In this document: positions 36,210 through 45,225 of the stretch, in pieces
Layout of the letters: each line of letters starts with the position of its first letter
Position numbering within the stretch: the first letter of the stretch is position 1
Assembly: GCF_020443565.1 (NCBI RefSeq)
Contig: NZ_JAIZZN010000016.1
Location: 23,838-87,837 of the forward strand
Direction: 5' to 3'
DNA from: Clostridium sp. CS001
Lineage (GTDB): Bacteria > Bacillota > Clostridia > Clostridiales > Clostridiaceae
Length of the DNA stretch: 64,000 bases
The notes under the pieces: model-generated
Databases searched by the model: none
Told to the model about the DNA's origin: nothing
Seen by the model: only the letters and a program-made list of their open reading frames with translations
Translations under genes and position numbers: made by a program

Positions 36210-36586
36210 AAAATATTTTAGCTGCCTTTAGCTTATTTATTATAATGATTATAGGAATATTTTTGTCCACAAACTTTATAAATCAAAGTTCTATGCATTT
36301 GCAAGATTTAAATTCCACCTTAGAAAATTATATAACTAAAGAGGATTACGATAATGCATATACCCTATCATTAGATTATATATCTCAGTGGAAAAAAACT
36401 TCGAAGATATTAACAATATATATACATCATGAAGACTTAGATCATATAGACAATGAAGTTTTAAAGTTAACTCAATATATAAAAGTTAAAGACAAATCTG
36501 AAGCCTTAGCAACTGTACATGTTATGAAATACCTAATTGACCACATAATGGATCATGAAAAAGTATCAATAAGCAATATATTTTAA
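36206..36586 (+). CDS. DUF4363 family membrane-anchored protein
   Basis: 126 residues. One N-terminal helix (FSLFIIMIIGIFLSTNFI) anchors a mostly helical extracytoplasmic part (SSMHLQDLNSTLENYITKED ... QWKKTSKILTIYIHHEDLDH) typical of DUF4363. It starts within the DUF421 stop codon. The conserved DUF421-DUF4363 pairing suggests the two work as a complex at the membrane (inference). No catalytic motif visible. Confidence 0.88.
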   Translation: MKNILAAFSLFIIMIIGIFLSTNFINQSSMHLQDLNSTLENYITKEDYDNAYTLSLDYISQWKKTSKILTIYIHHEDLDHIDNEVLKLTQYIKVKDKSEALATVHVMKYLIDHIMDHEKVSISNIF

Positions 36587-36720
36587 CCTTCCTCAAATAT
36601 GCAAGCCATTAATAATAAAGGTAGAAAATAGTACATTTATAGCTTATAATTAAGATATATTATAAAAAGTTATTGGAATAATATATTTTCCTATAACAAA
36701 ATTTGAAAGGTGGAATTAAT

Positions 36721-37668
36721 ATGGCATTAGTTACTACTACTGAAATGTTTAAAAAGGCTTTTGAGGGAAATTACGCAATTGGAGCTTTTAACATCAACAA
36801 CATGGAAATTATTCAAGGAATTATAGATGCTTGTGAAACTCACAAGTCAGCTGTTATACTTCAGGTATCAGGTGGGGCTTTAAAATATGCAAGACCTACT
36901 TATCTAAGAAAAATGGTAGAGGCTGCTGTAGAGGACACTGGCCTTGATGTAGTTCTTCACTTAGATCATGGTGCTGATTTTGCTCAAGTTAAAAGTGCAA
37001 TTGATGCTGGCTTTACTTCTGTAATGTATGATGGTTCTCATCATGAGTACGAAGAAAATATAAGATTAACAAAAGAAGTTGTTGAATTTGCTCATTCTAA
37101 GGGTGTTGTAGTTGAAGCTGAACTTGGAAAACTTGCAGGGGTTGAAGATGCTGTTAGTGTTTCAGCTGCTGATGCAACTTATACTGACCCAGACCAAGCA
37201 TTAGATTTTGTAAAAAGAACTGGTATTGACTCTTTAGCTATAGCTATAGGAACAAGCCATGGCGCATATAAATTCAAAGGTGAGGCTAAACTTGATTTTG
37301 AAAGATTAGAAACCATTACTAGAAAATTAGAAGAAGCTGGTATGCATAACTTCCCAATAGTTCTTCATGGAGCATCTGCTGTGGATCAAGACTTTGTAGC
37401 TATGTGTAATGAATTTGGTGGAGATATTAAAGGTGCAAAGGGAATACCACTAGAAATGCTAAGAAAAGCATCTTCAATGGCTGTTTGCAAAATAAATATG
37501 GATACTGATTTAAGACTTGCTATGACTGGTTCAATAAGAAAAGTACTAGCACAAAATCCTAGTGAAATAGATCCAAGAAAATATTTAGGAGAAGCAAGAA
37601 AGAATATAACTAAACTAGTTGAAGATAAAATAACTAATGTTTTAGGTTCAATGAACTCTTCAATCTAA
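36721..37668 (+). CDS. fba: Fructose-1,6-bisphosphate aldolase, class II
   Basis: Zn2+-dependent glycolytic and gluconeogenic aldolase, 315 residues. Zinc and substrate motifs are LDHGADFAQVKSAIDAGFTS, the YDGSHHEYEENI region, VEAELGKLAGVED, AIGTSHGAYKF, LHGASAV and the final KINMDTDLR. Start ATG at 36721 behind AAAGGTGG; a codon six earlier overlaps that site. Monocistronic with a strong terminator. Family length normal. Confidence 0.95.
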   Translation: MALVTTTEMFKKAFEGNYAIGAFNINNMEIIQGIIDACETHKSAVILQVSGGALKYARPTYLRKMVEAAVEDTGLDVVLHLDHGADFAQVKSAIDAGFTSVMYDGSHHEYEENIRLTKEVVEFAHSKGVVVEAELGKLAGVEDAVSVSAADATYTDPDQALDFVKRTGIDSLAIAIGTSHGAYKFKGEAKLDFERLETITRKLEEAGMHNFPIVLHGASAVDQDFVAMCNEFGGDIKGAKGIPLEMLRKASSMAVCKINMDTDLRLAMTGSIRKVLAQNPSEIDPRKYLGEARKNITKLVEDKITNVLGSMNSSI

Positions 37669-37684
37669 TTCATAAACTAAAATG

Positions 37685-37730
37685 AAAAACTAATTGGACC
37701 TAGTATTATACTTGGGCCAATTAGTTTTTT
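37685..37730. terminator. Bidirectional terminator (fba / NdpA-like)
   Basis: AAAAACTAATTGG pairs with CCAATTAGTTTTTT, with an inner CCTAGTAT/ATACTTGG helix, between converging genes. Confidence 0.9.
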
Positions 37731-38793
37731 ACTTTTCAACATAATTACTTACATGTTTAATCACCATATTAATTGTTCCATCACCATTTCTTTGTATTTC
37801 AAAGCGGCTATTGTCATTATATGTTTCTGCATCCACGTATAAATCTATATCTTTATCTATTTTTAACCTTACTCTTTTTAGCTTTTTATCTATCCATTCT
37901 TTATCAAGCTTAATGTTTTCTGAAATTCCTTGTTCCGCTATAAATTCAACAAATTTTTCTTTAGTCTCATGATTTTGAGGAAATATTTCCTCTGACAATT
38001 CCCTAACATCAATGCTATCCTCTTCCCTAAGCTTTTTCTTTATAGTACTTCTAACAACCTCTGCTTTATCCGCATTTTCGGGGAAATTGTTTTGAGTCCA
38101 CTTTTCTGCAGCTTTTACAAAGCTTTTAGTAACATCTCTTTCATTTTCAACAATACTACAACCTAAATAATTATTAACAAAATAGTTTGCGCCAAATTCT
38201 TTGTATTCCTCATCTTCCTTATATTCTTCACTTTCTTTATTCTTACTCTTCTTGTCAATAACCATTAAATCGAATTTATTTTCCTCCCTACAGGGTTTTA
38301 TAAAAGCACACTTTTGTACCCTTTGAGAACTACCTGGTAACCCTGTAAACTGTGGTATTATATCAATGCCTAACTTATCATCCACAAATTGAATTGTGTG
38401 AACAAAATTTTTAACATAGTCCATTTTAAATATTCCGAGTAGAGGTCCAAACTCTGTGGTAAAAGATACTACTACTAGTCCGCAGGAAGGAATACTACCT
38501 TTAGATCTCATTAAAGTAAACATCTCTCTTGCCAGTCCCTTAGATACAATCAGTAAATTATTCTCCCCATTTAAGTATTCATCTGCTAAAGTTCTTACTA
38601 TGCTCTTCTCATCGTTAAATATTCCATACTTTAATTCTTCATCCCTTAAACACCGTTGAATATGTTTAAGTAAAAAGCTATACTTTTCTTCATCTAAATC
38701 CAAAGCATATTCATTTAATATTGGTTCATCTGCATTGTTATCTAGAACGTGAATAATAGCCTCATTTATATTAACTTCTTTTATATATTCCAA
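37729..38793 (-). CDS. NdpA/YejK-like nucleoid-associated protein
   Basis: 354 residues matching the 37-kDa nucleoid-associated family (NdpA), here the clostridial variant. The N-terminal domain opens with VNINEAIIHVLDNNADEPIL; a Lys/Glu-rich segment (KSKNKESEEYKEDEEYKEFG) sits in the middle. Probably cytoplasmic and DNA-bound; no enzymatic motif. Start TTG at 38791-38793 behind AAGGTGGTG. The upstream gap holds three copies of repeat R2. Function inferred from family only. Confidence 0.8.
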   Translation of the reverse strand: MEYIKEVNINEAIIHVLDNNADEPILNEYALDLDEEKYSFLLKHIQRCLRDEELKYGIFNDEKSIVRTLADEYLNGENNLLIVSKGLAREMFTLMRSKGSIPSCGLVVVSFTTEFGPLLGIFKMDYVKNFVHTIQFVDDKLGIDIIPQFTGLPGSSQRVQKCAFIKPCREENKFDLMVIDKKSKNKESEEYKEDEEYKEFGANYFVNNYLGCSIVENERDVTKSFVKAAEKWTQNNFPENADKAEVVRSTIKKKLREEDSIDVRELSEEIFPQNHETKEKFVEFIAEQGISENIKLDKEWIDKKLKRVRLKIDKDIDLYVDAETYNDNSRFEIQRNGDGTINMVIKHVSNYVEK

Positions 38794-38833
38794 AAAAACA
38801 CCACCTTACTATTTATCTAGGCATATGAAAATA

Positions 38834-38866
38834 GTTAACTCATCATCTGCGATGCTGCAATATTAT
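38834..38866 (+). repeat. R2 repeat, copy a
   Basis: Core ATCATCTGCGATGCTGCAATATTA: a mini-hairpin CATC-TGC-GATG is followed by the invariant CTGCAATATTA. Confidence 0.65.
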
Positions 38867-38943
38867 TATACTATTAAAATGTCATTAAAACAAAGCCATA
38901 TATTGTTGTATATTTACTTATTAATAAAATTATTTACTTGCAA

Positions 38944-39079
38944 TTAAATCATCACCTGGGGTGCTGCAATATTAACGACTTCAGAAGGAGATTTAGACTA
39001 TCACTGAAGTTTTCTCTTTGCTATAGCATGTAACTCCCCCTTATAGAAGAGGGAGTCTTTCCTTCTGAAATGTCGTTAA
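38944..39079 (+). repeat. R2 repeat, copy b, with extended hairpin
   Basis: Core CACC-TGG-GGTG then CTGCAATA. It is followed by TTAACGAC..CAGAAGGA (38972-38989), which pairs with TCCTTCTG..GTCGTTAA (39059-39079). Inside are further stems: CTTCAG with CTGAAG, and ACTCCC with GGGAGT. The arrangement is shared with copy f near 62.1 kb. Confidence 0.65.
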
Positions 39080-39104
39080 GTCCATAATTCTAATGTATTC
39101 TTAA

Positions 39105-39132
39105 TGTGACTTTATTTAAGTTGTGGTATAAT
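39105..39132 (+). promoter_or_regulatory. Probable promoter of the DUF5685 cluster
   Basis: TGTGAC (39105-39110), 16-base spacer, TATAAT (39127-39132). R2 copy c lies between it and the start codon, so it would be in the leader. Confidence 0.6.
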
Positions 39133-39147
39133 CACAGTTAATGATAA

Positions 39148-39179
39148 TTAACTAATCACCTTTGGTGCTTAAATATTAG
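39148..39179 (+). repeat. R2 repeat, copy c, in the leader of the DUF5685 gene
   Basis: CACC-TTT-GGTG hairpin followed by CTTAAATATTAG; the pairing is kept although the loop and following bases differ from copies a and b. Confidence 0.55.
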
Positions 39180-39217
39180 CCACTGATTATAAGCAAGATA
39201 AAAGCAGGAGGACTTCA

Positions 39218-40072
39218 ATGTTTGGATATGTTACTCCATTTAAAATGGAAATGAAAATAAAAGACTACGAAAAGTTCAAAGCTTATTATTGTGGTCTATG
39301 TAACTCTATTAAATGTAACTTTGGTAATGTTCCCAGGCTTACTTTAAATTATGATATGACTTTTTTAGCATTACTTTTAGATTCCCTATCGGATGATAAA
39401 TACAATTTCACTGAATTTAAGTGCTTAATGCATCCACTAAAAAAAAGGATTATGCTTAATAATAATGCTGCTTTAGATTATGCAGCCTTTTGTAATATTA
39501 CTTTAGCTTATTATAAACTAGTGGATGATGTCCAAGATAATAAAACCATGAAAAGTAAGGTTTTTTCTAGTTTTCTAAAAAACTACTTAAAAAAATCCAA
39601 AGTAGAAAATAAAGCTGTGATGGAATATACTAAAGAAAAGCTTTTACTTTTAGATACCCTAGAAACAAATTATGACGGTATAAGCCTAGATGAGCTCTGT
39701 GATGCCTTTGCTGACCTCACCGGCTTTATAGTATCTTTTTACTATAAGGATGCTCCCTTTAAAGAAAACTTATATTGGCTTGGTTATAATTTAGGTAAAT
39801 GGATATATATAATAGATGCATATGATGATTTAGAAAGCGATATAAAAGATAATTCCTTTAATGCTATAAATTCTTTGCTTAATACAGAGAATTTGGACTT
39901 TAAAAGTTTTTCAGTGTTAATAAAGCCGAGAATTGACTTTATATTAGTTTCCTGTAGCGAGCAATGTTTAAAATATTTAAATACATTGCCTTTAATAAAA
40001 AATGAAGATATATTATATAATATATTAGAGCTAGGTTTGATGGAAAAAATGGAGAAGGTCTTTAACAAATAA
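39218..40072 (+). CDS. DUF5685 family protein with two Asp-rich motifs
   Basis: 284 residues, predicted largely helical, no signal peptide. Cys25, Cys28 and Cys33 form YYCGLCNSIKCNFG. An aspartate-rich motif DDVQD lies at 103-107 and a second, DAYDDLESD, at 200-208. Their DDxxD form and spacing resemble class I isoprenoid synthases (squalene/phytoene type), but that is an inference from pattern only; I recall DUF5685 as having no assigned function. ATG behind CAGGAGG. First gene of a cluster with a J-domain protein and a membrane protein; its leader holds repeat R2c. Confidence 0.85.
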   Translation: MFGYVTPFKMEMKIKDYEKFKAYYCGLCNSIKCNFGNVPRLTLNYDMTFLALLLDSLSDDKYNFTEFKCLMHPLKKRIMLNNNAALDYAAFCNITLAYYKLVDDVQDNKTMKSKVFSSFLKNYLKKSKVENKAVMEYTKEKLLLLDTLETNYDGISLDELCDAFADLTGFIVSFYYKDAPFKENLYWLGYNLGKWIYIIDAYDDLESDIKDNSFNAINSLLNTENLDFKSFSVLIKPRIDFILVSCSEQCLKYLNTLPLIKNEDILYNILELGLMEKMEKVFNK

Positions 40073-40127
40073 AAAATTTATATGTGTAGGCTAACCTACA
40101 TGCGACATAAAAAGGAGTGGAATATAA

Positions 40128-40778
40128 ATGAGAAATCCCTACGAAGTACTTGGTGTACGGGAAAACGCATCTAAAGAAGATATAAAAAAAGCTTATAGAG
40201 AACAGGCAAAAAAATATCATCCTGATCAGTATGGTGATAACCCTTTAAAAGATTTAGCGGAAGATAAAATGCAGGAATTAAATGAAGCCTACGATACACT
40301 TATGAAAGGCACTGGCTCCTCTAGTAGCTATGAATCTTCTAATAGCTATAACTCTTCAAATAATTATAATTCTGCAAATAATTCTGGTTCTTATTCAAAT
40401 GGCGATTATACTAGCAATAATATATATCAGTCTATTAGAATGGATTTAAATAGTGGGAATATCCCTCAAGCTGAGCAGAAATTAAATTCTATGAGCACAA
40501 AAACTGCTGAATGGAACTTTTTAATGGGAACTCTTCATCTAAAAAAAGGTTGGAATGATAGTGCTTATAACCTAATTAGCAAAGCTTGTTCCCAGGAACC
40601 TAATAATATTGAATATAGGCGTAGTTTTAATGAATTAAATATGAGAACCTCAAATTATAGAGATAACTATTATGGAAGACGAAACAAAGATTCCGATATG
40701 GGTAATTTATGTCTCAACTTGTGGTGTGCAGATAGTATTTGTGAATGTTTAGGTGGAGACCTTATTTCCTGTTGCTAG
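40128..40778 (+). CDS. J-domain protein with a Cys-rich C-terminus
   Basis: 216 residues. The N-terminal 65 form a J domain ([20 protein letters not shown]) with the HPD motif in KKYHPDQYG, so it should stimulate DnaK. A Ser/Tyr/Asn-rich linker (about 70-105) leads to a TPR-like helical segment, then a C-terminus with six Cys in 22 residues ([20 protein letters not shown] then CC). That tail might bind metal or a membrane. It is 55 bases behind DUF5685 and 25 before the membrane gene. No Gly/Phe region or zinc fingers of true DnaJ. Confidence 0.88.
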   Translation: MRNPYEVLGVRENASKEDIKKAYREQAKKYHPDQYGDNPLKDLAEDKMQELNEAYDTLMKGTGSSSSYESSNSYNSSNNYNSANNSGSYSNGDYTSNNIYQSIRMDLNSGNIPQAEQKLNSMSTKTAEWNFLMGTLHLKKGWNDSAYNLISKACSQEPNNIEYRRSFNELNMRTSNYRDNYYGRRNKDSDMGNLCLNLWCADSICECLGGDLISCC

Positions 40779-40803
40779 CCATACTAATTTAGGAGCTGAT
40801 TTT

Positions 40804-41301
40804 ATGAAGTCTAATAATATTGCTAAGGGAGGTATATTTGCAGCACTCAGTTTAATATTACTATATCTTTCTTCTGTTTTCCCTACAAACAAATTATTTA
40901 TATTAGGCATATCATCTTGCATTATTCCTCTTTCTATTATGCTTACTGGTGTACGAAATACTATTGTTGTATTTGCTACTGTTTCACTGCTTAGTTTGCT
41001 TGTTATACCTTCAAAGGTTATAGCTGTTGCCTATATATTAATTTTTGGATCCTATGGCTTTGTAAAATACTTTATAGAAAAGTTAAGAAATATTCCTCTA
41101 GAATTTATCCTTAAGTTATTATACTTTAATATAAGTTCTGCCATAATTATATTTATATATAAATTACTAATAATAAAGATTCCTAATATAAACATATACT
41201 TAGTAATACTAGCTATGCAGCTGGCCTTCATAGTATATGACTATGCGCTTACTGCTTTTATAGCCTATGCAAATAAGAATCTTCTTAAGAAATTTAGGTA
41301 A
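40804..41301 (+). CDS. Small polytopic membrane protein, unknown
   Basis: 165 residues, about five membrane helices (for example GGIFAALSLILLYLSSVF, LFILGISSCIIPLSIMLTG, TIVVFATVSLLSLLVIP, ISSAIIIFIYKLLI, YLVILAMQLAFIVYDYALTAF). ATG at 40804 behind TAGGAG; a longer in-frame start would overlap the J-protein gene. Third gene of the DUF5685 cluster; no terminator before the leuS promoter is obvious. Its general plan resembles an S-component-like permease, but I see no defining motif. Confidence 0.7.
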   Translation: MKSNNIAKGGIFAALSLILLYLSSVFPTNKLFILGISSCIIPLSIMLTGVRNTIVVFATVSLLSLLVIPSKVIAVAYILIFGSYGFVKYFIEKLRNIPLEFILKLLYFNISSAIIIFIYKLLIIKIPNINIYLVILAMQLAFIVYDYALTAFIAYANKNLLKKFR

Positions 41302-41310
41302 CATCTGCTC

Positions 41311-41339
41311 TTGACACAATATTCTATTTAAATTATAAT
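41311..41339 (+). promoter_or_regulatory. Promoter of leuS
   Basis: TTGACA (41311-41316), exact 17-base spacer, TATAAT (41334-41339): a consensus sigma-A promoter ahead of the T-box leader. Confidence 0.9.
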
Positions 41340-41345
41340 AAGTAA

Positions 41346-41649
41346 TAATAAACGCTAAACAAAGTATAATTTAATAACTTGCTTTAATTAGGAGTAGTAG
41401 TATTTATAATGTTTTAAGAGAGCTGCTGTTAGGGTCTTTACAATGCCCCTTAGGTGCAAAGCAGTAACGCTATGATATGAACTTGCCTATAAGCTTACCT
41501 TGTAAGGAAATCTTACTTTGTAAGTAAGAGCTTACTTGTAACACAAGTACGGTTAAAACCGTTATATTTGTAAGTGAGGTGTAATGCCTAATTAGAGTGG
41601 TACCGCGGAATATAACTTTCGTCTCTTTGTTGAGATGAAGGTTTTTTTT
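41346..41649 (+). ncRNA. T-box leader of leuS
   Basis: The conserved T-box AGAGTGGTACCGCGG lies at 41594-41608 and is followed by a terminator (41616-41640 stem, then an eight-T run). The stem I specifier region GATATGAACTTGCC (near 41475-41488) contains a leucine codon, CTT (41482-41484) or TTG one base later; I cannot decide between them by eye. Uncharged tRNA-Leu should stabilise the antiterminator. Confidence 0.93.
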
Positions 41650-41685
41650 ATTTTCTACTCCATAATAACAGAAGGAGGAATAACA

Positions 41686-44148
41686 ATGGCAAAATACAAT
41701 ACAACTATTGATGAAAAATGGCAACAAAAGTGGGAAGCAACTGACTTATACAAATTTGATGAGAATAATACAAATAAGAAACTTTATGTACTTGAAATGT
41801 TCTCTTATCCATCTGGAAGTCAATTGCATGCGGGGCATTGGTTTAATTATGCTCCCGTGGATTCTTGGGCTAGGATGAAAAAAATGCAGGGATACAATGT
41901 ATTTCAACCAATGGGCTTTGATGCCTTTGGGTTACCTGCTGAAAACTATGCAATAAAAACAGGAGTTCATCCAAAGGATTCTACCGAAGAAAATATTGTG
42001 ACTATGGAAAGACAACTTAAAGCAATGGGAGCAATGTTTAATTGGGACCACGAAGTTGTAACCTGTCGACCTGATTATTATAAGTGGACTCAATGGTTAT
42101 TCTTAAAACTATTTGAAAAGGGTCTTGCTTACAGAAAAAAAGCACCTGTAAATTGGTGCCCTAGTTGTAACACAGTGCTTGCAAATGAGCAAGTATTGGC
42201 TGATGGTTCATGTGAGCGATGTAACACTGAGGTTACTAAAAAGAATTTAACCCAATGGTTCTTAAAAATTACCGATTACGCTGAAGAACTTTTAGAGGAT
42301 CTTGACGGCTTAGATTGGCCTGAAAAAACTAAGGCAATGCAAAGACATTGGATAGGTAAATCTACTGGTGCTGAGGTTACTTTTAAGGTAGCAAATTCCA
42401 ACATAGACTTTAGTGTATTCACTACAAGAGTGGACACTCTATATGGAGTTTCTTATGTGGTTTTAGCTCCTGAAAATGACCTTGTAGATGTTCTAACACT
42501 TGACGAGTATAAATCTAGTGTTGGGGCATATAAAGATGAAGCTAAGAAGCAAACTGATATAGAAAGACAATCAATTACAAGAGATAAAACTGGTGTGTTT
42601 ACTGGTTCTTATGCAATTAACCCTATTAACGGAAGAGAAGTTCCAATTTGGGTTGCAGATTATGTTCTAAATACTTATGGAACTGGAGCTGTAATGGCTG
42701 TTCCTGCTCATGATGATAGAGATTTTGCCTTTGCTACTAAGTATAACTTACCTATCGAAAGAGTAATTGTCTCTAAAGCAAATATTGTTGAAGCTGAAGA
42801 AAATCTTCCTTATACTGAACATGGAATAATGGTAAACAGTGGTGAATTCGATGGTTTATCTACTACTTGCGGAAAAGAAGCTGTAGTTGCGAAATTAGAA
42901 TCCCAAAACTTAGGCTCAGGAAAAGTAAACTACAGACTACGTGATTGGCTAGTTTCAAGACAAAGATATTGGGGAGCTCCTATTCCAATAATTCATTGCG
43001 ATAAATGTGGAAGCGTCCCTGTGCCTGAGAATCAACTTCCTGTGGAGCTACCATATGATGTTGAGTTTGCACCAGATGGAAAGTCACCTTTAGCTAAATC
43101 CGAGGATTTTATGAATGTTAGCTGTCCAGTTTGTGGTGGAATAGCTCATAGAGAAGCTGACACTTTGGACACCTTTGTTTGTTCCTCTTTCTACTATCTA
43201 AGATATGTGGATAACAAAAATACTGAAAAAGCTTTTGACACAGATTTAATAAATAAAATGCTTCCTGTAGATAAGTACGTAGGTGGCCCTGAACATGCAT
43301 GTATGCATCTATTATACGCAAGGTTTATCACAAAGGCTCTTCGAGATATGGGGTATTTAAACTTTGATGAACCATTTTTATCTCTTACTCACCAAGGTTT
43401 AATTTTAGGACCTGATGGCCTTAAAATGAGTAAATCCAAAGGAAATACCATTTCTCCAGACAAGTATATACAAGAGTTTGGATCAGATGTGTTTAGAATG
43501 TACCTAATGTTTGGCTTTGGTTATACCGATGGTGGTGCTTGGAGCGATGATGGCATAAAAGCTATTGGAAGATTTGTTGATAGAATTGAAAGAGCAATCG
43601 ACGCTGGAACCGAAGCTATTTTAAAAGAAAGCAATAATAAGGCTTCTCTGGACACAGCGGAAAAGGAATTAAACTATTGGAGACATTTTGCAATAAAGAG
43701 AGTTACAGAAGATGCAGAAAAACTTCAGTTTAACACTGCTATTGCAAGACTTATGGAACTTACAAATGCACTATCAAAGTATGTTAATGAAGACACTATT
43801 AATAGTAATTTCTTAAAAGAAGTGCTTGTGGATTATCTTAAGCTTTTAGCTCCTTTTGCTCCTCACTTTTCTGAAGAGAAGTGGGAAACCTTAGGTATGG
43901 GTTACTCTATATTTAATCAGAACTGGCCAGAATTTGATGATACTGCTCTAATCAAAGATGAAATAGAGATAGCTATTCAAGTAAATGGTAAAATTAAAGC
44001 TAGAATAAATGTAGCTTCAGATTTAGATGAAGAAAGTATAAAGGAAGCATCTCTTAAAGATGAGACCGTGCTCGCTTCCCTAGAAGGCAAAACTATTCGC
44101 AAGGTTATTGTAATTAAAGGGTCCTTGGTTAATATAGTGGCTTCATAA
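41686..44148 (+). CDS. leuS: Leucyl-tRNA synthetase
   Basis: 820 residues, cytoplasmic. HIGH-type motif HAGH at 48-51, a CP1 editing domain ([19 protein letters not shown]), zinc-type Cys clusters ([18 protein letters not shown] and CDKCGSVP), KMSKS at 580-584, and a C-terminal anticodon-binding part. ATG at 41686 behind AAGGAGG. The expected length for bacterial LeuRS is about 800-880. Regulated by its T-box; a terminator follows at 44184. Confidence 0.97.
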   Translation: MAKYNTTIDEKWQQKWEATDLYKFDENNTNKKLYVLEMFSYPSGSQLHAGHWFNYAPVDSWARMKKMQGYNVFQPMGFDAFGLPAENYAIKTGVHPKDSTEENIVTMERQLKAMGAMFNWDHEVVTCRPDYYKWTQWLFLKLFEKGLAYRKKAPVNWCPSCNTVLANEQVLADGSCERCNTEVTKKNLTQWFLKITDYAEELLEDLDGLDWPEKTKAMQRHWIGKSTGAEVTFKVANSNIDFSVFTTRVDTLYGVSYVVLAPENDLVDVLTLDEYKSSVGAYKDEAKKQTDIERQSITRDKTGVFTGSYAINPINGREVPIWVADYVLNTYGTGAVMAVPAHDDRDFAFATKYNLPIERVIVSKANIVEAEENLPYTEHGIMVNSGEFDGLSTTCGKEAVVAKLESQNLGSGKVNYRLRDWLVSRQRYWGAPIPIIHCDKCGSVPVPENQLPVELPYDVEFAPDGKSPLAKSEDFMNVSCPVCGGIAHREADTLDTFVCSSFYYLRYVDNKNTEKAFDTDLINKMLPVDKYVGGPEHACMHLLYARFITKALRDMGYLNFDEPFLSLTHQGLILGPDGLKMSKSKGNTISPDKYIQEFGSDVFRMYLMFGFGYTDGGAWSDDGIKAIGRFVDRIERAIDAGTEAILKESNNKASLDTAEKELNYWRHFAIKRVTEDAEKLQFNTAIARLMELTNALSKYVNEDTINSNFLKEVLVDYLKLLAPFAPHFSEEKWETLGMGYSIFNQNWPEFDDTALIKDEIEIAIQVNGKIKARINVASDLDEESIKEASLKDETVLASLEGKTIRKVIVIKGSLVNIVAS

Positions 44149-44183
44149 CAATTAACAATGATCAATGATTCAAATGAAAAATA

Positions 44184-44226
44184 AGTGTGGTAAGTCTTAG
44201 TTTGACTTTCCACACTCATTTTTTTA
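44184..44226 (+). terminator. Terminator of leuS
   Basis: AGTGTGGTAAGTC pairs with GACTTTCCACACT (one mismatch) and is followed by a T-run. Confidence 0.88.
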
Positions 44227-44252
44227 TTTAAATCATCATTTTCGTAGGTACT

Positions 44253-44279
44253 GCTCATCTTCTATGCTTAAATATTATC
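44253..44279 (+). repeat. R2 repeat, copy d (diverged)
   Basis: CAT-CTTCT-ATG hairpin followed by CTTAAATATTAT, between converging leuS and the synthetase gene. An additional AATCATCATT lies just upstream. Confidence 0.5.
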
Positions 44280-45069
44280 AAACTCCATGCATATCTAAGG
44301 TTTTCTGAGTTGACTTAAGAAGACTGCTAAGCTCAAAGACTTCTCCTTCTTCTATCAGTTTATTTAATTGCTCCCTATACCTAGTTGCATCCATTAATTT
44401 ACCAAGGGAAGAGAGCAGAAGAATATTATTCATTATGTCTGATACCAAATTAGATTTTACCTCAAAGAGCTTCTGTGCATCTTTAATCTCATCTTTAATT
44501 TCCAGCATCTGTTCATCTAATTGAAAAGCAGCATCTGCAGCATTCTTAAGTTTTTCTCGTATATTCTCAGGTATATCATGCTTGTATTTATAATTTAGAG
44601 AATGCTCCACAGTAGCCCAAAAATTCATTGCTAAGGTTCTAATTTGAAACTCTGCTAATATTTCAACTTGACCATCAGATAAGTTCACAGGATACTTTAT
44701 AATCATGTGATAACTTCTATAGCCACTACCTTTTACATTGGCAACATAGTCCTTTTCATAAACTATCTCCATATCTCGTCTTTCACGGATTAAATTTACC
44801 ACCGTATCAATGTCATCAACAAATTGACACATTATCCTTATCCCTGCGATATCCTCCATTTCAAATTCAATTCTATCCAAGGGGATAGAGAACTTATTAG
44901 CTTTCTCAAGAATACTAGATATTTCTTTAACTCTACCTGTAACAAATTCTACAGGTGAATAATCATTTTTACGTCTATATTCTCTTCTTATGCTTTTGAA
45001 CTTTACTTTTAACTCCTCCACCGCCTGCTCATAGGGAATTAAGAATCTTTTCCACTCTCTTATTGCCAT
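44278..45069 (-). CDS. Small alarmone synthetase (RelA/SpoT-domain, RelQ/YjbM type)
   Basis: 263 residues, only the (p)ppGpp synthetase domain. The synthetase core is visible as RIMCQFVDDIDTVVNLI, SGYRSYHMIIKYPV and EFQIRTLAMNFWATVEHSLNYKYK. There is no HD hydrolase domain and no TGS/ACT regulatory tail. A C-terminal helical part probably drives oligomerisation. ATG behind TGAGGAT. Monocistronic between leuS (converging) and the DUF2225 gene (diverging). Confidence 0.93.
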   Translation of the reverse strand: MAIREWKRFLIPYEQAVEELKVKFKSIRREYRRKNDYSPVEFVTGRVKEISSILEKANKFSIPLDRIEFEMEDIAGIRIMCQFVDDIDTVVNLIRERRDMEIVYEKDYVANVKGSGYRSYHMIIKYPVNLSDGQVEILAEFQIRTLAMNFWATVEHSLNYKYKHDIPENIREKLKNAADAAFQLDEQMLEIKDEIKDAQKLFEVKSNLVSDIMNNILLLSSLGKLMDATRYREQLNKLIEEGEVFELSSLLKSTQKTLDMHGV

Positions 45070-45225
45070 ATCCTCAGTCCTTTACATAAAATTTATTATA
45101 TTTCTACTAACTTTCTGTTATAATTAATTTACTACTAAATTATAATAAAATCAATTACTTAAAATATGTATACTAAATCATATAAACTTATCATACCACA
45201 TTAAATTTTATTTAGAGGTGATTAA

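Noticed and set aside
38834..39179. Three R2 copies within 350 bases as a mini-CRISPR array
   Set aside because: Spacing is irregular (about 110 and 205 bases), the copies differ inside the hairpin, one has a long extra stem, and no cas gene is present.
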